Origin: Mediterranea massiliensis
GTDB taxonomy: Bacteria; Bacteroidota; Bacteroidia; Bacteroidales; Bacteroidaceae
Length of the DNA stretch: 64,000 bases
Direction of reading: 5' to 3'
Assembly (NCBI GenBank): GCA_015060685.1
Contig: SUXZ01000001.1
Coordinates: forward strand, 186,001-250,000
This document shows, piece after piece, positions 16,332 through 25,232 of this stretch. Within the stretch, counting starts at the first letter, position 1, and every line of letters begins with the position of its first letter. The position numbers and the translations under genes were made by a program. Under the pieces are notes generated by a model that was not told where the DNA came from, made no database searches, and saw nothing but the letters and a program-made list of their open reading frames with translations.

Positions 16332-16954
16332 AAAACTTAATAATTATAGCCGCAGGAGGATTAGGAAGAACACTATATGGTATGGCTGAAACGTGCATAG
16401 GATATGGAACCGAGTTTACTATTAAAGGTTTTATTGATGATAACTTGAATGCATTGCAAGGTTTTGAGAATTATCCTCCTATTATTGATAAAATTTCGAC
16501 TTACATTCCACAACCCAATGATGTGTTTGTGTGCTCTATTGGAGGTAGTGCTCGTAAAAAATGCATGGAAGATATAATAGCTAAAGGGGGTGAATTTATT
16601 TCGCTTATCCACGATACAGCACGTATTTGTCATAATGCAAAGATAGGAAAGGGAAATATTATTTGTGCTTTTACGAGTATAGGTGTGGATGCAATTTTAG
16701 GCGATTATAATTTGATTCAATCTCACACGGTTATTGGACATGACGTTAGAATTGGTGATTGGAATCGAATAGATACGCATGTAACTTGTGTGGGTGGAAC
16801 AAGAATTTGTAACGAAACAGACATTTATACTTCTGTAGTATTGAATCATGGAGTCGTGGTGGAAGATGGTGCACACGTAGGTGCTTGTAGCTTTGTGATA
16901 AAAAAAGTAAAAGCCGGTACTACTGTTTTTGGGAATCCGGCCAAGAGATTATAA
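16328..16954 (+). CDS. NeuD/PglD-like sugar acyltransferase
   Basis: 208 residues with a short Rossmann-like N-terminal part (LIIIAAGGLGRTLYGMAE, residues 3-20) and a left-handed beta-helix C-terminal part (GKGNIICAFTSIGVDAILGD, then VVVEDGAHVGACSFVIKKV). PglD and NeuD relatives acetylate amino groups on nucleotide sugars or sialic acid. In this operon the gene stands directly before an acyl-carrier-protein and KASIII block, so it is a candidate to accept a carrier-bound acyl chain instead of acetyl-CoA (inference). Confidence 0.85.
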   Translation: MKNLIIIAAGGLGRTLYGMAETCIGYGTEFTIKGFIDDNLNALQGFENYPPIIDKISTYIPQPNDVFVCSIGGSARKKCMEDIIAKGGEFISLIHDTARICHNAKIGKGNIICAFTSIGVDAILGDYNLIQSHTVIGHDVRIGDWNRIDTHVTCVGGTRICNETDIYTSVVLNHGVVVEDGAHVGACSFVIKKVKAGTTVFGNPAKRL

Positions 16955-16990
16955 AAAATATTTATTAATAACTAACTAACATGTAACGAT

Positions 16991-17221
16991 ATGGAATTGA
17001 ATGAATTTATTGAAAAATTTGCAGAACAATTTGATGAAACACCAGTAGAATCATTGAATGGTGATACTAAGTTTAGAGAATTGGAAGAATGGTCATCTTT
17101 AATTGCTTTGAGTGTTATTGCTATGGTAGATGAAGAGTATGACATAACACTCAAAGGAGATGATATGCGTAAGGCTGAAACGATTGCAGAATTGTTCAAC
17201 ATTGTAGAAGCAAAGAAGTAA
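16991..17221 (+). CDS. Acyl carrier protein 1
   Basis: A 76-residue four-helix carrier. The modified serine is expected at Ser36 in EEWSSLIAL, where the usual DSL reads SSL. The C-terminal helix has ADDM-like spacing (KGDDMRKAETIAELFNIV). It would carry acyl chains on a phosphopantetheine arm for the KASIII that starts on the last base of its stop codon (TAATG). The operon has no dedicated phosphopantetheinyl transferase, so the host enzyme must serve it. A second ACP lies at 21240. Confidence 0.85.
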   Translation: MELNEFIEKFAEQFDETPVESLNGDTKFRELEEWSSLIALSVIAMVDEEYDITLKGDDMRKAETIAELFNIVEAKK

Positions 17222-18258
17222 TGGCTCTGTTTAGTGTTAAGCGGACAAAAATCGTAGGATTTTCTGCTGGAGTTCCTCAAAATACGGTTTATATTTCGGA
17301 TGTAGTTAAGAATGGAAGCTATGATGCTTCTGATTTTGCTTCGAAAACAGGTATTCAATGTGCCAGAATTTCTAATGAATTTACCGCTTCAGATTTGTGT
17401 TTGACTGCAGCTGAAAAATTGATTTCCGACTTGTCATGGAACAAGTCGGAAATTGATGCAATTATCTTTGTTTCACAGCATCCGGATTATATCCTTCCTG
17501 CTACTTCTTGTGTATTGCAAGAACGTTTGGGTTTGAATAAAGAATGTTATGCAATGGACATCTCTTTGGGATGTTCTGGTTGGATTTATGGCTTGAGTGT
17601 GGTTACTTCCTTAGTATCAAATGGTGGAATAAAAAAAGCACTATTGATGAGTGGAGATGCTAAAAAAAGAGTGGCAGGCGAATTGGATCCTCTGTTCGGA
17701 TTTGCAGGCACTGTAACTGCTGTTGAATACACAGGAAACGATAAGGATATAATAGATTTTCATACAGGAACAGATGGTAGTGGTTACGATGCCATTATTA
17801 TACCCGATGGTGGAAGTCGTAATCAAATGACTAAGGATTCTTTTGAATTGGAAAATGTGGAAGGAAAACAATTACATCGCCTTCAGACACGTATGAAAGG
17901 TATGGATGTATTTTCTTTCGGAATATCTGTTGCTCCTAAGTCTGTTAAGAAATTGTTGGAATATACAGGAACGGAAGTCACGGATTATGACTATGTTGTT
18001 TTTCATCAAGCGAACATGATGATGAATGAAAAAATCAGAAAGAAACTAAAATTAGATACAGAAAAAGTCCCTTATAGCCTTCCAACTTTTGGGAATACTT
18101 CCTCTGCTTCTATTCCATTGACAATTGTTACTCAACTGAAAGATATTGCAAAAGATTCAACTCGTTTCCTCGCTTGTGGATTTGGCGTTGGCCTTTCATG
18201 GGGTACAGTAGCTTTTACAACGGAAAACCTTGTCATTTCAGATTTGGTGGAACTTTAA
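17221..18258 (+). CDS. 3-oxoacyl-ACP synthase III-like enzyme 1 (KASIII)
   Basis: 345-residue thiolase-fold condensing enzyme. The full KASIII triad is visible: Cys118 in DISLGCSGW, His in VVFHQANMM and Asn in FGNTSSASIP. FabH enzymes join an acyl-CoA to malonyl-ACP; operon versions often make short specialised 3-oxoacyl chains or transfer acyl groups. It directly follows ACP 1, so the two are very likely partners. A second, divergent copy with its own ACP lies at 21493. It is unlikely to be the housekeeping fabH, given AT-rich codon use and location. Confidence 0.9.
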   Translation: MALFSVKRTKIVGFSAGVPQNTVYISDVVKNGSYDASDFASKTGIQCARISNEFTASDLCLTAAEKLISDLSWNKSEIDAIIFVSQHPDYILPATSCVLQERLGLNKECYAMDISLGCSGWIYGLSVVTSLVSNGGIKKALLMSGDAKKRVAGELDPLFGFAGTVTAVEYTGNDKDIIDFHTGTDGSGYDAIIIPDGGSRNQMTKDSFELENVEGKQLHRLQTRMKGMDVFSFGISVAPKSVKKLLEYTGTEVTDYDYVVFHQANMMMNEKIRKKLKLDTEKVPYSLPTFGNTSSASIPLTIVTQLKDIAKDSTRFLACGFGVGLSWGTVAFTTENLVISDLVEL

Positions 18259-18268
18259 CTGAATAATC

Positions 18269-19027
18269 ATGGTGAATTATAATCCTTTCTCTCTTCGTGG
18301 TAAAACAATTTTGATAACTGGTGCATCTTCTGGAATAGGTCGCACTACAGCCATTGAGTGTTCCAAAATGGGCGCATCTGTTATTATCACAGGAAGAGAT
18401 GAAGAACGTTTAAATGACACTTTCAACTCATTGATCTCTAACTCAACAGCACACCTTAAAATTATTGCGGATTTAACTAAAGAAGAGGATTTAGAGTCAT
18501 TGGTTCAGAAACTACCGATATTGGATGGTTGTGTGAACAATGCGGGTGTAGTAGGATTGGTACCAACGTCTTTCCTTTCGATAGATAAAATAACTAAAAT
18601 GCAGCAGATTAACTTAAATGTGCCAATGATGTTGACTAAGTTGTTAGTTAAAAAGAAGAAGTTGAAGAATCCTTCATCCATAGTGTTTACTTCTTCTGTT
18701 GCAGGTGTTTTTCGTGTGTCGATGGGAAATGCAATTTATGCAACTACTAAATGTGGAATTGATGCTTTTATGCGAACTGCTGCTTTAGAATTGGCAGCTA
18801 AAGGTATTCGTTGCAATAGTGTGAATCCAGCTATGGTAGAAACTCGTATATTAAATAGAGGCCAACTGACACCAGAGCAATATGAATTGGATAGACAAAG
18901 ATATCCTTTGAAAAGATATGGAAATCCCGAAGATGTGGCATGGGGCATTATTTATTTATTATCAGATGCTTCGTCTTGGGTGACTGGTACTGCTCTAAAG
19001 TTGGATGGCGGAATGACACTAGAGTAA
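18269..19027 (+). CDS. SDR-family oxidoreductase 1
   Basis: 252-residue classical short-chain dehydrogenase. Cofactor motif TGASSGIG near residue 18, NNAG, a catalytic Ser in VFTSSVAG and YATTK as the Y-x3-K pair; ends WVTGTALKLDGGMT. Placed between a KASIII and an AMP-ligase, it most likely reduces a 3-oxoacyl chain on the carrier or an activated hydroxy acid. It starts 10 bases after the KASIII stop. Confidence 0.88.
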   Translation: MVNYNPFSLRGKTILITGASSGIGRTTAIECSKMGASVIITGRDEERLNDTFNSLISNSTAHLKIIADLTKEEDLESLVQKLPILDGCVNNAGVVGLVPTSFLSIDKITKMQQINLNVPMMLTKLLVKKKKLKNPSSIVFTSSVAGVFRVSMGNAIYATTKCGIDAFMRTAALELAAKGIRCNSVNPAMVETRILNRGQLTPEQYELDRQRYPLKRYGNPEDVAWGIIYLLSDASSWVTGTALKLDGGMTLE

Positions 19028-19037
19028 AATAAATCAA

Positions 19038-19793
19038 ATGAATTTATTAGAAAAGAAGGTCTGCATCATTACCGGTGCAGCCCAAGGTATTGGTCGCGCT
19101 ATTGCAGAACAGTTTGCGGCCGATGGAGCCATTGTATATGCTTGTGATATGAAAGAGGGTACAATGGATGAATGGGCCGTAGTATGTGCAGAGAAATATC
19201 AGACTAAAATAATTCCTCTGTATTTTGATGTGACTGATGCTGTGGCTGTTAAGGCTGCTTTTATGTCTACATTCAAGTCAGAAGGTCGTATTGACGTTTT
19301 AGTGAATAATGCTGGTGTGGTATTTAACAAGAAAATCGGTATGATTGTCCGTCCGGAAACGGAATTGATGTTTCGTGTAAACGTGATTGCAGTCATCGAA
19401 ATGACACAATTGGTATCACGTTTAATGGCTCGTTGCGGTGGCGGTTCTATTGTGAACATTGCTTCTGTAACCGCCGTCTTGGGTTCACCAGGGCAATCGG
19501 CTTACTCGGCAACCAAAGGGGCAATTATGTCGTTTACCAAGTCGGCAGCCAAAGAATTGGCTCCGTTGGGTATTCGTGTAAATGCAGTAGCACCAGGTAT
19601 TGTAAAAACCGAACGTTTTGCCGAACTCTATGAACAGAGTGGTGAGAAAATAGATGCACGCATCCAACGAATCGCTTTGGGTAGATTGGGTACACCGAAG
19701 GATGTTGCGAATGCTTGTTCATTCTTGGCTTCGGACAGAGCATCTTATATTTCCGGCCAAATTCTTGGTGTGGATGGATGTGCTTCCATTTAA
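19038..19793 (+). CDS. SDR-family oxidoreductase 2 (FabG-like)
   Basis: 251-residue classical SDR: TGAAQGIGRA near residue 13, VNNAGVV, a catalytic Ser in IVNIASVTAV and the YSATK pair, and FabG-like ending (ASDRASYISGQILGVDGC). Tandem with SDR 1 but clearly divergent from it. One of the pair is the likely 3-oxoacyl-ACP reductase of the acyl block; the other may oxidise, epimerise or act on the sugar. Confidence 0.88.
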   Translation: MNLLEKKVCIITGAAQGIGRAIAEQFAADGAIVYACDMKEGTMDEWAVVCAEKYQTKIIPLYFDVTDAVAVKAAFMSTFKSEGRIDVLVNNAGVVFNKKIGMIVRPETELMFRVNVIAVIEMTQLVSRLMARCGGGSIVNIASVTAVLGSPGQSAYSATKGAIMSFTKSAAKELAPLGIRVNAVAPGIVKTERFAELYEQSGEKIDARIQRIALGRLGTPKDVANACSFLASDRASYISGQILGVDGCASI

Positions 19794-19802
19794 TTTTAGG
19801 TT

Positions 19803-21209
19803 ATGATATTACAAATTGATAAACAGCCATGTGAGGCGTTGGCTGCAATAGATGCACAGGGTCATCAACTGACGTATGGAGAACTTTGTACATTTTCTAA
19901 TGACTTGGCTGCTTTAATGCCTTCTCGTTCTCTATTGTTCTTGTTGACAGAAAACAATGTCGGGGGGATTGCATGGAGCATTGGATGTATAGCAGCAAAG
20001 CAAGTTCCATTAATTCTGAATGCGCATACAGAAGAGGGGTTATTTCAGAATTTGATGCAGATATATCTCCCACCCTATCTTTGTGTTCCAAAAGTACATT
20101 CACTTACTGGCCAGTATGAGATTGTTCACGAACGTTTTGGCTATGTATTGCTGAAAACAGGTAATGAGGCCTGTCCAATACATGAGGAACTTTCTCACTT
20201 GTTGCCCACTTCCGGTTCTACAGGTAGTCCTAAATTGGTACGCCATAAATATGCTAATATTGAAGCGGCTGCTTTGAATATCTCCACTTTCTTTGAGTTG
20301 ACTAAAATAGATAGACCATTATTGGTATTGCCGCTTTACTATACAATGGGGCTTTCTGTTGTATTTAGCCATCTTTATGTCGGAGCAACCATTTTGGTTA
20401 CCAACCAAAGTATGACGGATAGAGCTTTCTGGCAATTTTTAAAAGAACAACAAGCTACCAGTTTCACAGGTGTACCTTATAGTTTCGAGATTTTGAACTT
20501 GATGCGTTTCTTCCGCATGGATTTACCGGATTTGCAATTACTGACGCAAGGAGGTGGAAAGATGCCAAGGGCATTGAACCAGAAGTTTGTAGATTACTGT
20601 AAAAGTTCAGGTAAACGCTGGATTGCTACCTATGGACAGTCGGAAGGAACGGCTCGTATGGCCTGGCTTCCTGCCGAATGGGCAGAAAGTAAAATGGGTA
20701 GTATAGGTCGTGCAGTACCAAATGGTGAAATGTTCTTGATAGATGGTGAAGGTAACGAAATAACCGAACCGAATGTACAGGGAGAAATGTGCTATCGGGG
20801 TAAAAATGTAACTATGGGGTATGCTCGAAAACAAGAAGATTTGTTGCTTGGTGATGAACGGAATGGATTCTTAAAAACCGGTGATTTAGCTTATCAAGAC
20901 GAAGACGGTTGTTTTTACATTGTTGGTCGTATGGGTCGTTTCTTAAAACTATTTGGTATGCGTATTGGCTTGGATGAATGTGAACAGATTATTAAAGCCA
21001 AGTTCCCAATAGAGTGTGCTTGCGTGGGCACTGACGAGAAAATGACGGTTTATATTACCGATGAAAAGCTTATTGCGTCTGTTAAAGAAGAATTGGTAGA
21101 GAAAACCAAATTGGTAGCAACCGCTTTTGAAATAAAAGTGATTCCTTCCATTCCTAAGAATGAGGCGGGAAAGATTTTGTATAGTAAACTTCAAGAAATT
21201 AAGAATTAA
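19803..21209 (+). CDS. AMP-dependent acyl-activating enzyme (ligase)
   Basis: 468-residue ANL-superfamily enzyme. The phosphate-binding loop TSGSTGSPK lies at residues 136-144; then ATYGQSEGTARMAW, TGDLAYQDEDG with VGRMGRFLKLFGMRI, and the catalytic Lys region IPKNEAGKILYSKL. It should activate a carboxylic acid as acyl-AMP and load it on CoA or, given its neighbours, directly on an ACP. The N-terminal part is shorter than in typical acyl-CoA synthetases. It is followed by an AATTAAAAATT tract (21204-21238) and ACP 2. Confidence 0.88.
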   Translation: MILQIDKQPCEALAAIDAQGHQLTYGELCTFSNDLAALMPSRSLLFLLTENNVGGIAWSIGCIAAKQVPLILNAHTEEGLFQNLMQIYLPPYLCVPKVHSLTGQYEIVHERFGYVLLKTGNEACPIHEELSHLLPTSGSTGSPKLVRHKYANIEAAALNISTFFELTKIDRPLLVLPLYYTMGLSVVFSHLYVGATILVTNQSMTDRAFWQFLKEQQATSFTGVPYSFEILNLMRFFRMDLPDLQLLTQGGGKMPRALNQKFVDYCKSSGKRWIATYGQSEGTARMAWLPAEWAESKMGSIGRAVPNGEMFLIDGEGNEITEPNVQGEMCYRGKNVTMGYARKQEDLLLGDERNGFLKTGDLAYQDEDGCFYIVGRMGRFLKLFGMRIGLDECEQIIKAKFPIECACVGTDEKMTVYITDEKLIASVKEELVEKTKLVATAFEIKVIPSIPKNEAGKILYSKLQEIKN

Positions 21210-21238
21210 AAGTTGAGAATTAAAAATTAAAAAAATAT
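21204..21238. repeat. AATTAAAAATT repeat tract between ligase and ACP 2
   Basis: AATTAAAAGTTGAGAATTAAAAATTAAAAAAAT, the same motif found at about 1290-1325 and inside the aminotransferase gene at 29691-29722. It is the only visible break in an otherwise compact operon. Confidence 0.55.
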
Positions 21239-21239
21239 T

Positions 21240-21479
21240 ATGAGTAATATTGAGAAGTATAACAACGCATTCGTTGAAGTGTTTGGAGTAGAAGAAAGTG
21301 CATTAGATGCTAATTTTAATAAGGATAGTGTAGATGGATGGGATTCTGTTCATCAATTGAACATTATTGCTCTATTGGAAGAGTCGTTCGACATTATGTT
21401 TGATCCGGAAGATATTATGGAATTGACTTCTTATGAAAAGGGTAAGGAGTTGATAGCAAAATATGAAGTAGAACTATAA
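21240..21479 (+). CDS. Acyl carrier protein 2
   Basis: A 79-residue carrier with the modified Ser36 in VDGWDSVHQL, closer to the standard DSL than ACP 1. The acidic helix II/III region (EESFDIMFDPEDIMELTS) is canonical. It starts 30 bases after the ligase and ends 13 bases before the second KASIII, repeating the ACP-KASIII order seen at 16991-18258. The two carriers differ enough that each is probably dedicated to one condensing enzyme. Confidence 0.88.
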   Translation: MSNIEKYNNAFVEVFGVEESALDANFNKDSVDGWDSVHQLNIIALLEESFDIMFDPEDIMELTSYEKGKELIAKYEVEL

Positions 21480-21492
21480 ACTTCGGATAGAC

Positions 21493-22551
21493 ATGGCAAG
21501 ATGGAGTATTAAGAATGTAAGGATGGCCGGTGTGGCGGCTGCAGTTCCAAAGAATGTAGTGAAGACTACAGACTTTGAATTCTTTACACCCGAAGAAGCG
21601 GAAACCTTTAATAATACGGTAGGTATCAAATCGCGTCATTTGGGGCCGGATACAATGTGTGCTTCGGATATGTGCCAAGCTGCCGCCGAAAAACTACTGT
21701 CCGATTTGGGCTGGGAGAAAGATAGTATCGATGTATTGATATTCGAGTCGGTGACAGGTGATTATAAGACTCCTCCTACTTCGTGTATTCTGCAAGACAG
21801 ATTGGAATTGAGTGAAAATTGTTTTTGCATGGATATTCCTATGGGTTGTTGTGGATGTATGTATGCTATTACAGTTGGTGGTAATTTGCTGACAACGGGA
21901 AATGTTAAACGTGCCTTGTTGCTGATTGGCGATACTGCGCTTCGTATGGGTTCCATGAAAGACAAGAGCCGTGTACCGTTGTTCGGTGATTGTGGCACTG
22001 CAGTAGCGTTGGAATATGACCCGACAGCCTCGGATATTATAATAGATTTTCATACTTATGGTAAAGGCTATGAGGCATTGATGACTCCGCATGGCGGTTT
22101 CCGTCATCCTGCTACACCAGCCTCGTTTGAATATGAAGATTTTGGTAATGGCATCGTTCGTGCTCCAATTCATACGCTGATTAATGGTATGAATGTATTT
22201 TCGTTTGCGATTTCTCGCCCTCCAAAGTCTATTGAAGCCTTTATGGCAGATTATCAGGTTGATAGAAATACGGATATTGATTATTTCTTAATCCATCAGG
22301 CTAACAAGATGATTGTGGATCGTATTGTTAAGAAATTAAAACTACCTACTGACAAGGTTCCATATAATTTGGAAGAATTTGGGAACTTGGGTGGTGCATC
22401 CATTCCGTCGCTGATGGTCACTCGTCTTCGTGAACAATTGATGAAGGAAGAGAAAACCTTGTTGATGTCTTCATTTGGATTGGGCTTGAGTTGGGGAACT
22501 ATGATGATGAAAACTCAACCGATGGTTGTTTCTGAATTAGTGGAAATTTAA
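21493..22551 (+). CDS. 3-oxoacyl-ACP synthase III-like enzyme 2 (KASIII)
   Basis: 352-residue second condensing enzyme. Triad: Cys119 in DIPMGCCGC, His in FLIHQANKM, Asn in FGNLGGASIP. An extra cysteine follows the catalytic one, and the Asn loop differs from KASIII 1 (GNLGG in place of GNTSS), which suggests another acyl or acceptor specificity. KASIII-like enzymes of this kind can also act as acyl transferases that make esters or amides. It is followed with no gap by the first ATP-grasp gene. Confidence 0.9.
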   Translation: MARWSIKNVRMAGVAAAVPKNVVKTTDFEFFTPEEAETFNNTVGIKSRHLGPDTMCASDMCQAAAEKLLSDLGWEKDSIDVLIFESVTGDYKTPPTSCILQDRLELSENCFCMDIPMGCCGCMYAITVGGNLLTTGNVKRALLLIGDTALRMGSMKDKSRVPLFGDCGTAVALEYDPTASDIIIDFHTYGKGYEALMTPHGGFRHPATPASFEYEDFGNGIVRAPIHTLINGMNVFSFAISRPPKSIEAFMADYQVDRNTDIDYFLIHQANKMIVDRIVKKLKLPTDKVPYNLEEFGNLGGASIPSLMVTRLREQLMKEEKTLLMSSFGLGLSWGTMMMKTQPMVVSELVEI

Positions 22552-22563
22552 GTGAATGTAAAG

Positions 22564-23646
22564 ATGGGAAGAAATTTGAAGTCATTTGTTGCTAATATTG
22601 CATATTCCCCCATTGGTAATTATCTTATTTCATTGGTTGGTGGAGCAAGATTGTATGCTGAACTAAAAGTTTATGTTACAAAGAAAAAACTATTTAAGGC
22701 CGCAAAAATAGAGTTTTCGAAAGAAACAGCTTTAGGAAATATAGACGATTATAAGCAAGCTTTGGAAAAGCATTGGATTACTTATAATGAGTATGCATAT
22801 CAATATGAATTTTATAATAAAGCAGAAGAGGAAAGGGATGAATATATTTCAAGATTGAAAATGGCGTATTTTTATTGGAAACATACTCCTGGACTTGCAA
22901 AGTCTGTGTTCCGTAATAAAACAAAGTTTTTGAATACATTTAGTAATTATATTCATAGAAAGTGGATATATGCTCCAAAGGCATCTTTTGAAGAGTTTAA
23001 ATCACTAATTAAAAATTATGATTGTATTGTTAAGCCTTGTGATGGGAAATTAGGGCAAGGTATTTTTAAAATTTATAAAAATAGTAATCATAATGATGAT
23101 AGGAAGTTGTATGATACTTGTGTTCGAAATAGAGCATTAGTGGAGCAATGTATTGATTCTTGTGATGAGTTAAAGGCATTTCATCCACAAAGTTTGAATA
23201 CAATAAGAGTAGTTACCATTGCCAATAAAGATAAAGCATGTGTGTTTTCAGGTGTGTTTCGTACGGGTGTAGGGGAAAGTGTTGTTGATAATTCACATAA
23301 GGGAGGTATTTCTGTACAGATTAATGTCGATGACGGAATTGTTGAAACAGATGGAGCAAATACTAATGGCGAAAGATTTATTAGTCATCCTGATAGTGGT
23401 GTTACTTTCAAGGGGTTTAAGATTCCTAAATGGGATTTGATAGTTGCGACTTGTTGCGAAGCTGCAAAATTAACGTCAAATCCGATTACAGGTTGGGATG
23501 TCGTTTTAAATAGTTTAGGTGAAGTTGAATTTGTGGAGGCAAACTATGGACCTGATATGGATATGATGCAAACTCGTTATAAGACAGGTGCAAAAAGGAA
23601 AATATTTAAATTAATTAAGGAATATTGTGGTATTGAAATGGAATGA
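22564..23646 (+). CDS. Sugar-transfer-associated ATP-grasp protein 1
   Basis: 360 residues from the ATG at 22564 (a GTG at 22552 is an in-frame alternative). The C-terminal 210 residues hold the ATP-grasp fold: IVKPCDGKLGQGIFKI (nucleotide loop), LKAFHPQSLNTIRVVTI, and the metal site GEVEFVEANYGPDMD. The N-terminal 130 residues are helical and positively charged. ATP-grasp enzymes join a carboxylate to an amine or thiol using ATP; this subgroup is found in polysaccharide loci but its reaction is not established to my knowledge. It is paired with a paralogue immediately downstream. Confidence 0.8.
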   Translation: MGRNLKSFVANIAYSPIGNYLISLVGGARLYAELKVYVTKKKLFKAAKIEFSKETALGNIDDYKQALEKHWITYNEYAYQYEFYNKAEEERDEYISRLKMAYFYWKHTPGLAKSVFRNKTKFLNTFSNYIHRKWIYAPKASFEEFKSLIKNYDCIVKPCDGKLGQGIFKIYKNSNHNDDRKLYDTCVRNRALVEQCIDSCDELKAFHPQSLNTIRVVTIANKDKACVFSGVFRTGVGESVVDNSHKGGISVQINVDDGIVETDGANTNGERFISHPDSGVTFKGFKIPKWDLIVATCCEAAKLTSNPITGWDVVLNSLGEVEFVEANYGPDMDMMQTRYKTGAKRKIFKLIKEYCGIEME

Positions 23647-24737
23647 TAAACAAAATGAATAAATATTTGAAACTTTATTTAGGAAACATTGCAAACTCTA
23701 CATTAGGTAATAAAATATTAACATTGGTGGGTATTGAAAGATTGTATTGCATATTGAATGTGCGTATGCAAAAACAGAAACTTTATGCAGAGGCAAAAAA
23801 AGAATTTGAAAGGAATTTGTCACATGGAAATTTTAATGATTATAAACAGGCTTTAGATAAACATTTGGTATCGTATTCAGAATACGCACATCAATATGAA
23901 TTTTATAAAAAGTCAGAAAAAGAAAGAGATGAGTTTATTTCAAGATTGAAAATGAGATCTTTCTATTTAAAATATGGTCATAGAAGTATAAGACATTTGT
24001 TTTGTGATAAAATCAAATTCCTTACAATTTTTGATAAATATATTCATCGGAAATGGATTTTTGTTCCAAATGCATCTTATGAAGAATTTGCACAATTAGT
24101 TTCTAACAATGATTGTATTGTTAAACCAATTGACGGTTCATTAGGAAAAGGTGTATTTAAGATTTATAAGAATTCTGATTCCATTAAACTAAAGTCACTT
24201 TATGAATCTTGTAATAAAAACAAATCGTTGGTAGAAGAATGTGTAGAATCATGTGAAGAATTAAAGGCTTTTCATCCACAAAGCTTGAATACGATTAGAG
24301 TGGTTACTATTTCTAATAAGAAGAAAGCTGAAGTCTTTGGTTCTTTTTTAAGAATGGGAGTAGGTGATAGTGTTGTGGATAATGCACATGCAGGAGGAAT
24401 ATTTGCTCAAATAAACGTGAAAAATGGTGAAATTGAAAGTGATGGAATAAACACAAATGGTTGTAAATTTATTTTTCATCCTGATAGCATGTTAAGAATA
24501 AAAGGATATAAGATTCCTAAATGGAATCTTATATGTGATGTTTGTTGTGAAGCAGCTTTGTTAACTACGAATCCAATAACAGGCTGGGACGTAGTAATAA
24601 ACAATCGTGGTAATATTGAATTTATAGAAGGGAACTCCAATCCTGATTTTGACGTAATGCAATCACCTTTTCAAGTGGGAGTGAAAAAGAAGTTATTTTC
24701 TTTGATTAAGGAATATCGAGGTATAGACTTGAAATGA
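23643..24737 (+). CDS. Sugar-transfer-associated ATP-grasp protein 2 (tandem paralogue)
   Basis: 364 residues, about half identical by eye to the preceding protein over its full length (shared DYKQAL, YAHQYEFY/YAYQYEFY, FHPQSLNTIRVVTI, NPITGWDVV). Motifs: IVKPIDGSLGKGVFKI and NIEFIEGNSNPDFD, where the first has EANYGPD, so the metal-site neighbourhood has changed. It starts on an ATGA overlap, with ATG 23655 as an alternative. A tandem duplication with divergence suggests two related ligation steps on the same product. Confidence 0.8.
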   Translation: MINKMNKYLKLYLGNIANSTLGNKILTLVGIERLYCILNVRMQKQKLYAEAKKEFERNLSHGNFNDYKQALDKHLVSYSEYAHQYEFYKKSEKERDEFISRLKMRSFYLKYGHRSIRHLFCDKIKFLTIFDKYIHRKWIFVPNASYEEFAQLVSNNDCIVKPIDGSLGKGVFKIYKNSDSIKLKSLYESCNKNKSLVEECVESCEELKAFHPQSLNTIRVVTISNKKKAEVFGSFLRMGVGDSVVDNAHAGGIFAQINVKNGEIESDGINTNGCKFIFHPDSMLRIKGYKIPKWNLICDVCCEAALLTTNPITGWDVVINNRGNIEFIEGNSNPDFDVMQSPFQVGVKKKLFSLIKEYRGIDLK

Positions 24738-24770
24738 CAATTATTATCATGTGTTAAAAAAAGTAGTGTA

Positions 24771-25226
24771 ATGTTTACAAGAAATTTTAGACAGTTTTGT
24801 AGTAAAGCAATATCTAACTTATATATTTTTTATTTGAGAAATATACGAAAGATAGATATTGGTAAAAATTGTAACATATCGCATAGAGCAACCTTAGATA
24901 GAGCTAATCCAAAAGGGATTCATATTGGTAACAATACAAGGGTGATGTTAGAGGCTTTAATAATAGCTCATGATTATTCTAGAGGGAAAAAGGGGAAAAT
25001 GTGGTGCGATACAAGAATTGGGAATCATTGTGTAATTGGAGGTAGATCAATCATCCTTCCAGGAGTTGAACTCGGGGATCATGTTTTCGTTGCAGCCGGA
25101 AGTGTTGTAACAAAGAGTTTTCCATCGCATTGCATGATTGCCGGTAACCCTGCAAAAATAATCAGAACAGGTATAATAATCAGTGATAAAACTCAAATTG
25201 AAGATTTTGGAGATTTAGTAAAATAA
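24771..25226 (+). CDS. Hexapeptide-repeat acyltransferase
   Basis: 151-residue left-handed beta-helix enzyme (colanic-acid/maltose acetyltransferase type). Imperfect hexapeptides run from HIGNNTRVMLEA, with the catalytic His in IIAHDYSRG and the ending VFVAAGSVVTKSFPSHCMIAGNPAKIIR. It is the third hexapeptide acyltransferase domain of the operon (with 7938 and 16328). It could transfer acetyl or a carrier-bound acyl to a sugar hydroxyl. Confidence 0.87.
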   Translation: MFTRNFRQFCSKAISNLYIFYLRNIRKIDIGKNCNISHRATLDRANPKGIHIGNNTRVMLEALIIAHDYSRGKKGKMWCDTRIGNHCVIGGRSIILPGVELGDHVFVAAGSVVTKSFPSHCMIAGNPAKIIRTGIIISDKTQIEDFGDLVK

Positions 25227-25232
25227 GTAGCT

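Noticed and set aside
24771..25226. Acyltransferase as a serine acetyltransferase (CysE)
   Set aside because: It lacks the N-terminal helical domain of CysE, and its operon context is polysaccharide modification.
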